From positions 1 through 64,000 of the forward strand of contig NZ_JAJHPV010000012.1 of the NCBI RefSeq assembly GCF_020831365.1: 64,000 nucleotides of DNA. Reading direction: 5' to 3'. This DNA comes from Massilia agrisoli (GTDB lineage Bacteria > Pseudomonadota > Gammaproteobacteria > Burkholderiales > Burkholderiaceae_D). The translations under genes were made by a program, and so were the position numbers. Below the pieces are notes generated by a model. The model was not told the origin of the DNA. It was given only the letters and a program-made list of their open reading frames with translations, and did not search any database. Positions 34,123 through 43,139 of this stretch are shown here, in pieces; the stretch's first letter is position 1; every line of letters begins with the position of its first letter.

Positions 34123-34173
34123 CATTGGCAGGCGCGCACTGCCAATGACTGCCACATGGCAGCAGTGGCAGTG
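34123..34173. promoter_or_regulatory. Palindromic enhancer (UAS) for the sigma-54 activator, right copy
   Basis: ACTGCCA-CA-TGGCAGC (34148-34163) repeats the left palindrome with one terminal mismatch, and AGTGGCAGTG (34164-34173) adds a half-site. Just before it CATTGGCA and TGCCAATG (34123-34130, 34140-34147) form another inverted repeat. The set lies about 110-135 bp upstream of the predicted transcription start near 34286. Confidence 0.6.
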
Positions 34174-34259
34174 TCCGCGCCTGCGTCAACTGCGCTATTT
34201 TTTGCGCAGTCCCCGCGCTAAGTGCTTGTAAATCATCCACAAACAGTTTTCCAGGGGGC

Positions 34260-34275
34260 TGGCACAGAACCTGCT
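34260..34275 (+). promoter_or_regulatory. Predicted sigma-54 promoter of the DUF2892-CMD genes
   Basis: TGGCACAGAACCTGCT has -24 GG and -12 GC at the required distance and deviates from TGGCACG-N4-TTGCW at only two less critical positions. The start of DUF2892 at 34348 lies about 60 nt past the predicted transcription start. AT-rich DNA between UAS and promoter (34195-34240) could aid bending. Confidence 0.72.
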
Positions 34276-34347
34276 CTTATTACTTTGCATGCCTGGGAAT
34301 GCTCTTCCAGAATTCACAGGCAGGCTTAGCACATTCGAGAGGAAAAC

Positions 34348-34539
34348 ATGAAAGCAAACGTAGGAAGCATTGATCGCGCGCTGCGCATTGCCGTAGGACT
34401 TGGCTTGATCACGGCGGCATTGACGGGCGTCATCGGCGCATGGGGCTGGCTTGGGCTGATCCCACTGGCGACTGGCCTCTTTCGCGTATGTCCGGCCTAC
34501 CTGCCGTTCGGCTTGAGTACCTGCCCAATGAAGAAATGA
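34348..34539 (+). CDS. DUF2892 (YgaP-type) small membrane protein
   Basis: A 63-residue protein beginning MKANVGSIDRALRIAVGLGLI, with two short helices and GLFRVCPAYLPFGLSTC. This is the DUF2892 family, found alone or fused to rhodanese domains as in E. coli YgaP. Two conserved Cys (CPAY, STCP) may be redox-active. It is placed behind a sigma-54 promoter and 22 nt before the CMD gene, forming one operon. Confidence 0.9.
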   Translation: MKANVGSIDRALRIAVGLGLITAALTGVIGAWGWLGLIPLATGLFRVCPAYLPFGLSTCPMKK

Positions 34540-34561
34540 CCACAGCGATGAAAGAGATTCA

Positions 34562-34918
34562 ATGACAAACGCAAACAATAACTACAGCGAAATTACGGCA
34601 TCGGTGTCGAAACAGCTGGTCACCCTGCGCAACGACATCCCCGACGTGATGAAGGGATTCGGCGACCTGGCGCGGGCGGCGACGCGGGATGGCGCCCTCA
34701 GCAAAAAAACCAAGGAACTGATCGCGCTGACCCTTGGCGTGGCCGCCCATTGCGATGCCTGCATCGGTTTCCACGTGCAGGCGCTGGTGAAGCTTGGTAC
34801 CACTAAAGCCGAGCTCGAGGAAGCCCTGGGCATGGCGATCTACATGGGCGGCGGGCCGTCGGCCATGTACGCGGCCAACGCGCTGGCCGCGTACAACGAG
34901 TTCACCGCAGTGCAGTGA
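34562..34918 (+). CDS. Carboxymuconolactone decarboxylase family protein (AhpD-like)
   Basis: A 118-residue all-helical protein with the peroxidase-type redox motif HCDACIGFHVQALVKLG (CxxC plus His). This makes it AhpD-like rather than a true decarboxylase. A role in thiol/peroxide redox balance is inferred, consistent with the Cys-bearing DUF2892 partner and the Cys-bearing PAS domain of the neighbouring activator. Confidence 0.9.
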   Translation: MTNANNNYSEITASVSKQLVTLRNDIPDVMKGFGDLARAATRDGALSKKTKELIALTLGVAAHCDACIGFHVQALVKLGTTKAELEEALGMAIYMGGGPSAMYAANALAAYNEFTAVQ

Positions 34919-34952
34919 ACATTGCCGGTTCCGGGAATCAGCGGCACGGATG

Positions 34953-36311
34953 TCAGAGCTGCACCTCTTGCAGATGTTCCGGAACCAGGCAATCCCATTT
35001 TAATTCATGCTTGATCCTCGACCGCAGCGCATCGGCCGCGGCCGGTTCTCCGTGAGTGATGAAGGTACGCCGCGGCGGCGTGCCAAGCGCCCCCAGCCAG
35101 GCCATGATCTCGTTGCTGTCGGCATGGGCGGACATGCTGTCGACATTGGCCACGCGCGCCCGTACCCTGATGTCCTGCCCGTGGATGCGGATGACCCTGG
35201 CGCCATCGACCAAGGCCGCCCCGCGAGTGCCGCCGGCCTGGTGGCCGGTAAACAGGATGGTGTTGCGGGGATCGTCGGCAAAGGCCTTCAGGTGATGCAA
35301 TACCCGTCCGCCAGTCGCCATGCCGCTGGCCGAAATGATCACCCCAGGTCCTCCGCGGCGGTCGAGCTCCTTCGATTCCTCCACCGTGTTGATGATGGCC
35401 GCGGCGTGGCACATGGCCTGGCATTGCGCGGCGCTCAGCCGGTGGTCCATCCGGTGCCTGGCGTAGATCGCGGTGGCGTCCTTCGCCATCGGGCTGTCGA
35501 GGAAGATCGGCAGGACCTTGGGGATCGCGCCCGATTCCTTCATCAAATGCATGTAGTACATCAGGTTCTGCGCCCTGCCGACCGCAAACGCCGGGATGAC
35601 CACCACGCCGCCGCGTGCGGCAGTGGCCCGAATGGCCTCGCCAAGTTCGAGCATCGGGTCGGTATGGTCGTGCAGGCGGTCGCCATAGGTCGACTCCACC
35701 ACCAGGTAGTCGGTCGGCTGCAGCGGGGACGGGGCTACCATGATCAGGTCGTCCGGCCTTCCCAGGTCGCCCGAGAAGGTGATGCGGCGGCTGCCGTCGT
35801 CGATGGCGACGACGGCAGCGCCAAGGATATGGCCGGCGTGGCTAAAGTGGGCGGTCAGGCCGGCGGCCACGCTCACGTCGGCGCCGAATGGCACCGGTGC
35901 GAATTGCTTCAGCGACACGCGCGCATCTTCTTCGGTGTACAGCGGCGCCGCCGGGCTGTGCTGGCTGTAGCCATGACGATTGGCAAATGCGGCGTCTTCT
36001 TCCTGCAAGTGGCCGCTGTCGGGCAGCAGGATCTTGCACAGGTCGAAGGTCGCTTCGCTGCAGAAAATTTTTCCCCTGAACCCTGCTTTGACGAGCAAGG
36101 GAAGATAGCCGCTGTGGTCGAGGTGGGCATGGGTCAGGACCACCGCATCGATGTCCGCGGGCTTGAACGGCTGTGCCGCCCAGTTGCGCAGGCGCAGTTG
36201 CTTGTAACCCTGGAACAGGCCACAGTCGACCAGGATCTTCGAGCCGCCCGATGACAGCATGTACTTTGAACCGGTCACTGTGCCGGCGGCGCCAAGAAAC
36301 TGAATACGCAT
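34953..36311 (-). CDS. MBL-fold/beta-CASP RNA-processing exonuclease-like protein
   Basis: A 452-residue protein. MBL ligands: THAHLDHSGYLP, FSHAGHILGA and STYGDRLH. The beta-CASP region contains FLDSPMAK, SASGMATGGRVLHHL and LFTGHQAGGT, and the C-terminal RMMBL part has SMSAHADSNEIMAW and ITHGE. Bacterial homologues of this CPSF-like group act on RNA or DNA, but those in facultative anaerobes are mostly unstudied. An FNR-type box lies upstream (36394-36407). It is convergent to the CMD operon. Confidence 0.9.
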   Translation of the reverse strand: MRIQFLGAAGTVTGSKYMLSSGGSKILVDCGLFQGYKQLRLRNWAAQPFKPADIDAVVLTHAHLDHSGYLPLLVKAGFRGKIFCSEATFDLCKILLPDSGHLQEEDAAFANRHGYSQHSPAAPLYTEEDARVSLKQFAPVPFGADVSVAAGLTAHFSHAGHILGAAVVAIDDGSRRITFSGDLGRPDDLIMVAPSPLQPTDYLVVESTYGDRLHDHTDPMLELGEAIRATAARGGVVVIPAFAVGRAQNLMYYMHLMKESGAIPKVLPIFLDSPMAKDATAIYARHRMDHRLSAAQCQAMCHAAAIINTVEESKELDRRGGPGVIISASGMATGGRVLHHLKAFADDPRNTILFTGHQAGGTRGAALVDGARVIRIHGQDIRVRARVANVDSMSAHADSNEIMAWLGALGTPPRRTFITHGEPAAADALRSRIKHELKWDCLVPEHLQEVQL

Positions 36312-36363
36312 CGGTGAACCTTGTATAGGGTTGCGCGAACGGAAACGATGAGCTCGCGTGACT

Positions 36364-36407
36364 TATAGTAGGTTCGAAATATCCTCAATTACTATGATGC
36401 AGATCAA
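36364..36407 (-). promoter_or_regulatory. FNR/ANR box with class II-type promoter
   Basis: On the minus strand TTGAT-CTGC-ATCAT (36407-36394) matches 9 of 10 positions of TTGAT-N4-ATCAA. A -10-like TACTAT/CTATAA follows about 23 nt later, which places the box near -41.5. The start codon of the beta-CASP gene is about 50 nt past the predicted transcription start. Oxygen-limited induction is inferred. Confidence 0.6.
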
Positions 36408-36441
36408 TTTCGACTGGGTTGCCGGAGCATGCCGGGGACTT

Positions 36442-37143
36442 CTATTTTTTTCGAGCAGCCCCGCTGGCGAATGACTCGATTTTGCGCGTCGGGCCGGAGA
36501 CAATCAGCAGGTCGGCAGATTGGATGGAAGTTTCTGGCGTGGCGTGTTGAAAATCAGTGTTCGCCCGCTTGACGCCGACCACGGTCACGCCGAACTGCTC
36601 GCGCACGCGCGATTCGGTCAGCGTCTTGTTGTGCGTCAGCTGGGGCGCATGGATCTTGGCAATGGCAAAGCCATCGTCGAACTCGATGAAGTCGATCAAT
36701 CGCCCGGTGATCAGGTGCGCCACCCGTTCGCCCATGTCGGCCTCAGGCATGACAACGTGGTTGGCCCCCATCTTCTTCGCCAACTGTCCATGGTCGTGGT
36801 CCATTGCCTTGACCCAGATGTCCTTGATGCCCAACTCGGTCAGCACCATCAGCGTCAACAGGCTGGCGGCGATGTCGCCGCCGATCGCCACGATGGCGTG
36901 CGAAAAGTCGGCGGCGCCCAATTGCAGCATCACACTTTCTTTGGTGGAGTCCGCCTGGACCGTATGAGTCAGCTTGTCGGCCCAGAGCTGCACGCGCTCA
37001 AGGTCATTATCGATGCCCATCACGTCATGGCCGAGCCGAACCAGCGACTGGGCGACAGTACTGCCGAAACGGCCTAAGCCGATGACCAGGACACTGTCAC
37101 CCGCTGAAAACGCAAACTGTTCTGTGAAAATTCTACCCAACAA
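36442..37143 (-). CDS. TrkA/KtrA-type potassium channel regulatory subunit
   Basis: A 233-residue RCK protein: the N-terminal Rossmann motif VIGLGRFGSTVAQSLVRLGHDVMGID (nucleotide-binding RCK_N), AIGGDIAASLL, and an RCK_C domain in the second half. The start is TTG at 37143, set by GAGGAG 7 nt upstream, lying within the end of the ktrB-like gene (11-bp overlap). It gates the partner membrane subunit in response to nucleotides. Confidence 0.92.
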   Translation of the reverse strand: MLGRIFTEQFAFSAGDSVLVIGLGRFGSTVAQSLVRLGHDVMGIDNDLERVQLWADKLTHTVQADSTKESVMLQLGAADFSHAIVAIGGDIAASLLTLMVLTELGIKDIWVKAMDHDHGQLAKKMGANHVVMPEADMGERVAHLITGRLIDFIEFDDGFAIAKIHAPQLTHNKTLTESRVREQFGVTVVGVKRANTDFQHATPETSIQSADLLIVSGPTRKIESFASGAARKK

Positions 37144-38467
37144 TTGGATGCTCCTCGGGATAACGGTACGGCATGCGCCGTTCGACCAGTATAAGGGACG
37201 TCGCCAGGGTTATTGTTCCTATCCGTCCCAAATACATGAGTACGATCAGCACGACCTGTGCTGTCGCGGGTAAATCGGCTGTGATGCCGGTGGACAGCCC
37301 GACGGTGCCAAAAGCGGAAATGACCTCGAAGATAATGCGATCTGTCGAAAAGTCGCTGACCATGAGAATAATCATCGTGCCCGACACCACCATGGCACTA
37401 CCGAGGACCAACACCGTAATGGCCTGCCGCTGCGCACTGGATCCGACACGGCGGCCGAACGCTTCGCTGTCCGGCTGGCCGCGTATCTCCGCGACGACAA
37501 GCAGGAACAAGATCGCTACCGTCCCGACTTTCACACCGCCTGCGGTGCCGGCGCTGCCCGCCCCGACGAACATCAGCAGGTAATGCAAAGCCCAGGTTTC
37601 GCGGCTGGCAACGGCAAGGTCGATCGAATTGAATCCCGCTGTCCGTGCCGATACCGACGCGAACGCCGCGGATAGCATTTTATCGGGCAGCGCCATCGCG
37701 CCGAGGGTCTTCGCATTGCTCCACTCGAAAATCAGGACGCCGATAAACCCCAGTACCAGGAGCGCGGCAGTCACCGCCAGGGTCAACTTGGTATGCAAGG
37801 ACCAGCTGCGTGGCGACTTTAGCTTGGTGCGCAGGTCGAGCAGTACCGGAAAGCCGATCCCTCCCACAAAGATGGCGATCATCAATGGCAGCAGCACCAG
37901 GGCGTCCGGGGCGTAGCGCATCACGCTGTCGGCGTGAATCGAAAAGCCCGCATTATTGAAGGCGGAGACGGCATGGAACAGGCCACTCCAGGCAGCTTCG
38001 CGCCACGGGAGCGCGTATTCGAAGTGAAAGCGAAGCGCAAGGACAAGGGCGACGAGCAGCTCAGCGATGATCGCGACTTTCAGCACGAGCTTCGCGACGT
38101 TAGCGACGTCTCCCAGGCCCAATGAATGGGTTTCGGTTTGGGTAATGAGTTTCAGGCGTAACCGGGGCGACCGATTGACCATCAGCCCCAACAGCGTTGC
38201 CGCCGTCATCATGCCGAAGCCTCCGAGTTGGAACAGCGCCATGATAATTGCCTGCCCGGCCGGGGCCCAGTAGGTGCCGGTGTCGACTACCACCAGGCCG
38301 GTGACGCAGACTGCCGAGACTGACGTGAACAGGGCCACCAGGAATGGCGCCGCCCCCGATTCCGCCCGCGCGAACGGCATCATCAACAAGACAGTGCCAA
38401 TGACGATAGCGCCCAGAAAGGCGAGCGCAACTACGCGTGCAGGGTGCGATAGTCGTTGTTTTATCAT
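37133..38467 (-). CDS. TrkH/KtrB-type potassium transporter subunit
   Basis: A 444-residue inner-membrane protein with four TM-P-TM modules. Selectivity-filter segments read TGLVVVDTG, NNAGFSIH, TAGFNSIDL and TVGLSTGI. Together with the RCK subunit it forms a K+ uptake system with Na+ dependence in close relatives. The start lies within a 12-bp direct repeat (15-bp period) that duplicates the codons I-K-Q-R. The KtrB-then-KtrA order with overlap implies coupled translation. Confidence 0.92.
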   Translation of the reverse strand: MIKQRLSHPARVVALAFLGAIVIGTVLLMMPFARAESGAAPFLVALFTSVSAVCVTGLVVVDTGTYWAPAGQAIIMALFQLGGFGMMTAATLLGLMVNRSPRLRLKLITQTETHSLGLGDVANVAKLVLKVAIIAELLVALVLALRFHFEYALPWREAAWSGLFHAVSAFNNAGFSIHADSVMRYAPDALVLLPLMIAIFVGGIGFPVLLDLRTKLKSPRSWSLHTKLTLAVTAALLVLGFIGVLIFEWSNAKTLGAMALPDKMLSAAFASVSARTAGFNSIDLAVASRETWALHYLLMFVGAGSAGTAGGVKVGTVAILFLLVVAEIRGQPDSEAFGRRVGSSAQRQAITVLVLGSAMVVSGTMIILMVSDFSTDRIIFEVISAFGTVGLSTGITADLPATAQVVLIVLMYLGRIGTITLATSLILVERRMPYRYPEEHPIVG

Positions 38468-38479
38468 TCGTTGTTTTAT
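38453..38479. repeat. 12-bp direct repeat at the KtrB start
   Basis: TCGTTGTTTTAT occurs at 38453-38464 and again at 38468-38479 (15-bp period, five codons). The start codon lies between the copies, so the upstream copy occupies the ribosome-binding region, which has no GGAG-type sequence. Confidence 0.6.
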
Positions 38480-38511
38480 TTGTTTGCCACCGGCATCATG
38501 AGGCCGCCATC

Positions 38512-41500
38512 TTACCCTACTCTGGTATGCAAAACACGCAGTTCGCGCCGGCGCATCAGCAGGTACACTGCCGGCACCACAAACATCGATAACAGCGGAG
38601 CGGTGATCATCCCGCCGACCATCGGTGCGGCGATGCGCTGCATGATTTCCGAGCCCGGACCCGTAGCGATGACAATCGGTACCAGCCCCGCGACGATGAC
38701 CGCAACCGTCATCGCCTTGGGCCGCACGCGCAGCACTGCACCGTCGCGGATCGCATCAAGCAGGTCCGCCTCGCTGTGCTTGCCCTCCCCCACCCGGCCT
38801 TCCCACGTATGTTTCAGGTAGATCAGCATGATCACGCCGAACTCGGCGGCCACCCCCGCCAGCGCAATGAAGCCGACCGCACTGGCGACGGACACGTGGT
38901 GCCCCAGTGCCCACAGCAGCCAGACGCCGCCGGCCAGCGCGAACGGCAAGGTCGCCATGATCAGCAAGGCTTCGTCCACGCGCTTGAAGGTCAGGTACAG
39001 CAGCACAAAAATGATCAGCAGCGTGGCGGGCACCACCACCTTGAGCCGGGCGGCGGCCCGCTCCAGGTATTCGAACTGCCCCGACCACGACACCGAATAA
39101 CCGGGCGGCAGCTTCACCTCGCTGGCGACCGCCTGCTGCATCTCGCGCACCGCCGAGCCCATGTCGCGACCCCGGAGGTCGACGTACACCCAGCCCGACA
39201 AGCGGGCGTTCTCGCTCCTGAGCATCGGCGGGCCGTCGCTGATGCGGATCGCCGCGACATCGCCCAGCACGATGCTGGCGCCGCGCGGCGTGAGCACGGG
39301 CAGCTGGCGCAGCTTCTCGATTGAATCGCGGTACTCGCGCGGATAGCGTACATTGATCGGGAAGCGCTGCAGGCCTTCGACCGTCTCGCCAATGTTGTCG
39401 CCGCCGATCGCCGACGCGACCACGCCCTGCACGTCCGCAATGTTGAGGCCATGGCGCGCCGCCGCGCCGCGATGGATGTCGACGTCGATGTAGCGCCCGC
39501 CCGCAAGGCGTTCGGCCAGCGCCGACGACACACCTGGCACCCGCTTGACGGCCTTCTCGATTTCAGCGGCGATGCGGTTGATCTGCTGGAGGTCGGTGCC
39601 GGCGACCTTGACGCCGACCGGACTCTTGATTCCAGTGGCAAGCATGTCGATCCGGTTGCGGATCGGCGGCACCCAGATGTTGGACAGGCCGGGCACCCTG
39701 ACCACGCGGTCCAGTTCGGCGACCAGCTTGTCGGTTGTCATGCCGGCCCGCCACTGGTCGCGCGGCTTGAACTGGATGGTGGTCTCGAACATCTCCAGCG
39801 GCGCCGGGTCGGTCGCCGTCTCGGCGCGCCCGGCCTTGCCAAACACGCGCTGCACTTCGGGCACCGTCTTGATCAGTCGGTCGGTTTGCTGCAGCAGTTG
39901 CGCCACCTTGCCTGCCGACAGCCCGGGCAAGGCCGACGGCATGTACAGCAGGTCGCCCTCGTCCAGCGGCGGCATGAATTCGCCGCCCAGCCTGGTCATC
40001 GGCCACACCGTGACGATGGCGACCAGGCCGGCCGCCACCAGGGTCAGCTTGGGAAAGCGCAATACCTGTTCGAGCAGCGGACGATACGCGGCCGTAAGGA
40101 CCCGGTTGAGCGGATTTTTCTGCTCTGCGGGAATGCGTCCGCGGATCAGGTAGCCCATCAGGACCGGAATCAGGGTCACCGCCAGGCCTGCCGCGGCAGC
40201 CATCGCGTAGGTCTTGGTGAAGGCCAGCGGCGCGAACAGCCGGCCTTCCTGCGCTTCCAGCGTGAACACCGGGATGAAGGACAGCACGATGATCAGCAGC
40301 GAGAAGAACAGCGCCGGGCCCACTTCCGCGGCGGCGTCGCCGATCACGCCCCAGTGCTCCTTTCCTTTCAGTTCGCTGCCGGGATGCGCGTGGTTCCACG
40401 CTTCGATGTGCTTGTGCGCGTTCTCGATCATGACCACGGCGGCGTCCACCATCGCGCCCACCGCGATGGCGATCCCGCCCAGCGACATGATGTTGGCGTT
40501 AACGCCCTGGTAGTGCATGACGATGAAGGAAGCCAGGATGCCCACCGGCAGCGTGACGATCGCCACCAGCGCCGAGCGCAGGTGAAACAGGAACATGGCG
40601 CAGACAAGCGCCACTACGATAAATTCCTCGACCAGCTTTTCCTTGAGGTTGCCGACCGCGCCCTCGATCAGCGTGGAGCGGTCGTAAGTGGGGATGATCT
40701 CGACGCCTTCTGGCAGGCTAGGCTTGAGCGCGGCCAGCCTGGCCTTGACCGCTTCGATTGTCTCCAGTGCGTTCTTCCCCGACCGCATGACGATCACGCC
40801 GCCGGCCACCTCGCCTTCGCCATCGAGCTCCGCGATACCGCGCCGCATTTCCGGTCCTAGCTGGATGCGCGCCACATCGCCCAGGCTGACGGCAACGCCT
40901 GCGTCGGTGGTGGCCAGGGGGATGGCAGCGAAGTCGCCCAGCGACTTCAGGTAGCCGCCGGCACGCACCATGTATTCGGCTTCACCCAGTTCCAGCACCG
41001 AGCCGCCGCTTTCCTGGTTGGCCTTCTGCACCGCGTCGATGATGGCGCCGTGGGCGATGCCATACGCGCGCATCTTTACGGGATCGAGCACGACCTGGTA
41101 CTGGCGCACCATGCCGCCGATGCTGGCCACTTCTGCCACATTCGGCACCGTCTTCAGTTCGTACTTGAGGAACCAGTCCTGCAGCGCGCGCAACTGCGAC
41201 AGGTCCATCCTGCCGCTGCGGTCCACCAGCGCATACTCGTAGACCCACCCTACCCCGCTCGCGTCCGGGCCGAGCGCGGCCACGGCCTGGCGCGGCAGCC
41301 GCGACTGCACCTGGCTCAGGTACTCCAGCACCCGCGAACGCGCCCAATACGGGTCGGTGCCATCTTCGAACAGCACATAGACGAAAGAATCGCCGAAAAA
41401 CGAGTAGCCACGTACCGTCTTGGCGCCCGGCACCGACAGCATCGTGGTGGTCAGCGGGTAGGTCACCTGGTTCTCGACGATCTGTGGCGCCTGCCCGGGA

Positions 41501-41658
41501 TAGCTGGTGCGGATGATCACCTGGACATCGGACAGGTCCGGGAGCGCGTCGAGCGGCGTGCGCTGCAGCGACCAGATTCCCCATGCGGTGAGCATGACGG
41601 TGGCCAGCAATACCAGGAAACGGTTGCCGATCGACCAGCGGATCAGGCCGGCGATCAT
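38512..41658 (-). CDS. cusA: CusA-type heavy-metal efflux RND pump (Cu/Ag)
   Basis: A 1048-residue inner-membrane pump with 12 helices and two large periplasmic loops. The proton-relay helix 4 reads [28 protein letters not shown], the CusA/SilA form; CzcA-type pumps have a different DFG-like signature here. Met residues in the periplasmic loops (for example [21 protein letters not shown]) fit Cu(I)/Ag(I). The ATG overlaps the cusB stop (ATGA). It is the last gene of an operon from 44894. Confidence 0.94.
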   Translation of the reverse strand: MIAGLIRWSIGNRFLVLLATVMLTAWGIWSLQRTPLDALPDLSDVQVIIRTSYPGQAPQIVENQVTYPLTTTMLSVPGAKTVRGYSFFGDSFVYVLFEDGTDPYWARSRVLEYLSQVQSRLPRQAVAALGPDASGVGWVYEYALVDRSGRMDLSQLRALQDWFLKYELKTVPNVAEVASIGGMVRQYQVVLDPVKMRAYGIAHGAIIDAVQKANQESGGSVLELGEAEYMVRAGGYLKSLGDFAAIPLATTDAGVAVSLGDVARIQLGPEMRRGIAELDGEGEVAGGVIVMRSGKNALETIEAVKARLAALKPSLPEGVEIIPTYDRSTLIEGAVGNLKEKLVEEFIVVALVCAMFLFHLRSALVAIVTLPVGILASFIVMHYQGVNANIMSLGGIAIAVGAMVDAAVVMIENAHKHIEAWNHAHPGSELKGKEHWGVIGDAAAEVGPALFFSLLIIVLSFIPVFTLEAQEGRLFAPLAFTKTYAMAAAAGLAVTLIPVLMGYLIRGRIPAEQKNPLNRVLTAAYRPLLEQVLRFPKLTLVAAGLVAIVTVWPMTRLGGEFMPPLDEGDLLYMPSALPGLSAGKVAQLLQQTDRLIKTVPEVQRVFGKAGRAETATDPAPLEMFETTIQFKPRDQWRAGMTTDKLVAELDRVVRVPGLSNIWVPPIRNRIDMLATGIKSPVGVKVAGTDLQQINRIAAEIEKAVKRVPGVSSALAERLAGGRYIDVDIHRGAAARHGLNIADVQGVVASAIGGDNIGETVEGLQRFPINVRYPREYRDSIEKLRQLPVLTPRGASIVLGDVAAIRISDGPPMLRSENARLSGWVYVDLRGRDMGSAVREMQQAVASEVKLPPGYSVSWSGQFEYLERAAARLKVVVPATLLIIFVLLYLTFKRVDEALLIMATLPFALAGGVWLLWALGHHVSVASAVGFIALAGVAAEFGVIMLIYLKHTWEGRVGEGKHSEADLLDAIRDGAVLRVRPKAMTVAVIVAGLVPIVIATGPGSEIMQRIAAPMVGGMITAPLLSMFVVPAVYLLMRRRELRVLHTRVG

Positions 41659-43139
41659 GGCTGGCCACCCTGGCTTTTCTTGATGCCGGTGAGCTTGTAT
41701 GCCCCGTCCTCTGTCTCGCGGAATTCAAACTGCACGGTATCGCCCACCTTCAGCGCCGCCGGCAGGCCGCCCTCGGGCGCCTGGAATCCCATCGTCATCG
41801 CCGGCCACTGGAGGGTCGCAACAGGGCCGTGCGACAGGGTGATTTCGTCTTTGGCGAGGGCTTCAATTTTTCCTTGCGCGCTGTGGACCGCGCCGGCCGC
41901 GGGCTTTGGCGTCGCCTCCATGCGCAGCGCCGTGCCGCGCAGGCTCGCCTCCGAATCGATCAGGAACTGCCCCGAGACGACGACCTTCTGCCCGGCTTCG
42001 AGACCTTTGCGAACCTCGGTCTGGCCGTCCGCCTCAGCGCCGGTCTCAACGTCGACCGGCTGGAACCTGCCTTCGCCCTGCGCCACCATGACGACGGTGC
42101 GCGTGCCGGTCCGGATCAGCGCTTCGGTCGGGACGGCCAACACCTGCGCAGGCGCGGATGGACTGAACTGCAGGGTCGCGAACATGCCCGGCACGAGCCG
42201 GTGGCCGGGGTTGGGCAGCTCCACCCGCGCGGTCAGGGTGCGCGTTGCCGTGGCCACCTGCGGCAGGACCGCGCTGACCTTGCCCTTCAAGACAGCGCCC
42301 GGCAACGCAGCCGCGCGCACGTCGACCGCGTAGCCCGGGCGCACCTGCGCGGCCAGCGATTCGGGCAGCTCCGCGTTGACCCAGACCGTGTCGAGACCGT
42401 TGATCCGGAACATGGGCGCGCCCGTCGAAACTGTCGTCCCCTCGCGCACGTTCAGCTCGGCGACGATCCCGCCAGCGGGCGCGCGCACGGTCAGGCGCGG
42501 GTGCACCTTGCCGCTCGCATCCACCTGCCGGACCTGGGACTCGCTCATGCCCGCCAGGCGCATCCGCTGGCGCGCGGCGTCGACCAACTGTGCCATGTCG
42601 CTACCCTGCATGCGTTTGACGGCGAGGAATTCCTCCTGCGCCGCCACCCATTCCGGGACGTACAGCTCGGCCAGCGGCTGGCCCTTGCTGACCGCATCGA
42701 GCGGCGCCCGCACCAACAGCTTTTCAACGTAGCCATCGCTGCGCGCCTGGACCAGCGCGACGTCGCGCTCGTTGTACGCGACGCTGCCGACCGCCTCGAT
42801 GGCGCGCGCGAGGGTTCCCAGCCTGACTTCGGCGGTACGGACCCCGAGGTTCTGCTGGACCCGGGGATCGATCGACACGCCGCCCTCCGCGGCGCCCTGG
42901 CCGCCGGCATAGACGGGCACCAGCTCCATGTCCATGAATGGCGACTTGCCCGGCTTGTCGAAGCGCTGGCCGGGCACCATCGGGTCGTGCCAGTACAGCA
43001 CTTTCTTGTCGGCGGCAGCGGGGGCCGCGGCGGGCGCGTGTGCCATGCCCTGCTGCATGCCGAGAATGTACAGCCCATAGCCGGCGCCGGCCAGGACAGC
43101 GGCGGCCAGCGGCAGGAGGATCTTCTTCTTGGTGTTCAT
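41655..43139 (-). CDS. cusB: CusB-type RND adaptor with fused CusF-like domain
   Basis: A 494-residue membrane-fusion protein. The ATG at 43139 overlaps the upstream stop. The order is an N-terminal membrane anchor ([17 protein letters not shown]), the heavy-metal-binding [29 protein letters not shown], a helical hairpin and barrel domains, then a C-terminal CusF-like domain (about 420-490, [21 protein letters not shown], with the W and MTM copper ligands). In E. coli CusF is a separate chaperone; here it is fused, delivering Cu/Ag directly to the pump. Confidence 0.93.
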   Translation of the reverse strand: MNTKKKILLPLAAAVLAGAGYGLYILGMQQGMAHAPAAAPAAADKKVLYWHDPMVPGQRFDKPGKSPFMDMELVPVYAGGQGAAEGGVSIDPRVQQNLGVRTAEVRLGTLARAIEAVGSVAYNERDVALVQARSDGYVEKLLVRAPLDAVSKGQPLAELYVPEWVAAQEEFLAVKRMQGSDMAQLVDAARQRMRLAGMSESQVRQVDASGKVHPRLTVRAPAGGIVAELNVREGTTVSTGAPMFRINGLDTVWVNAELPESLAAQVRPGYAVDVRAAALPGAVLKGKVSAVLPQVATATRTLTARVELPNPGHRLVPGMFATLQFSPSAPAQVLAVPTEALIRTGTRTVVMVAQGEGRFQPVDVETGAEADGQTEVRKGLEAGQKVVVSGQFLIDSEASLRGTALRMEATPKPAAGAVHSAQGKIEALAKDEITLSHGPVATLQWPAMTMGFQAPEGGLPAALKVGDTVQFEFRETEDGAYKLTGIKKSQGGQP

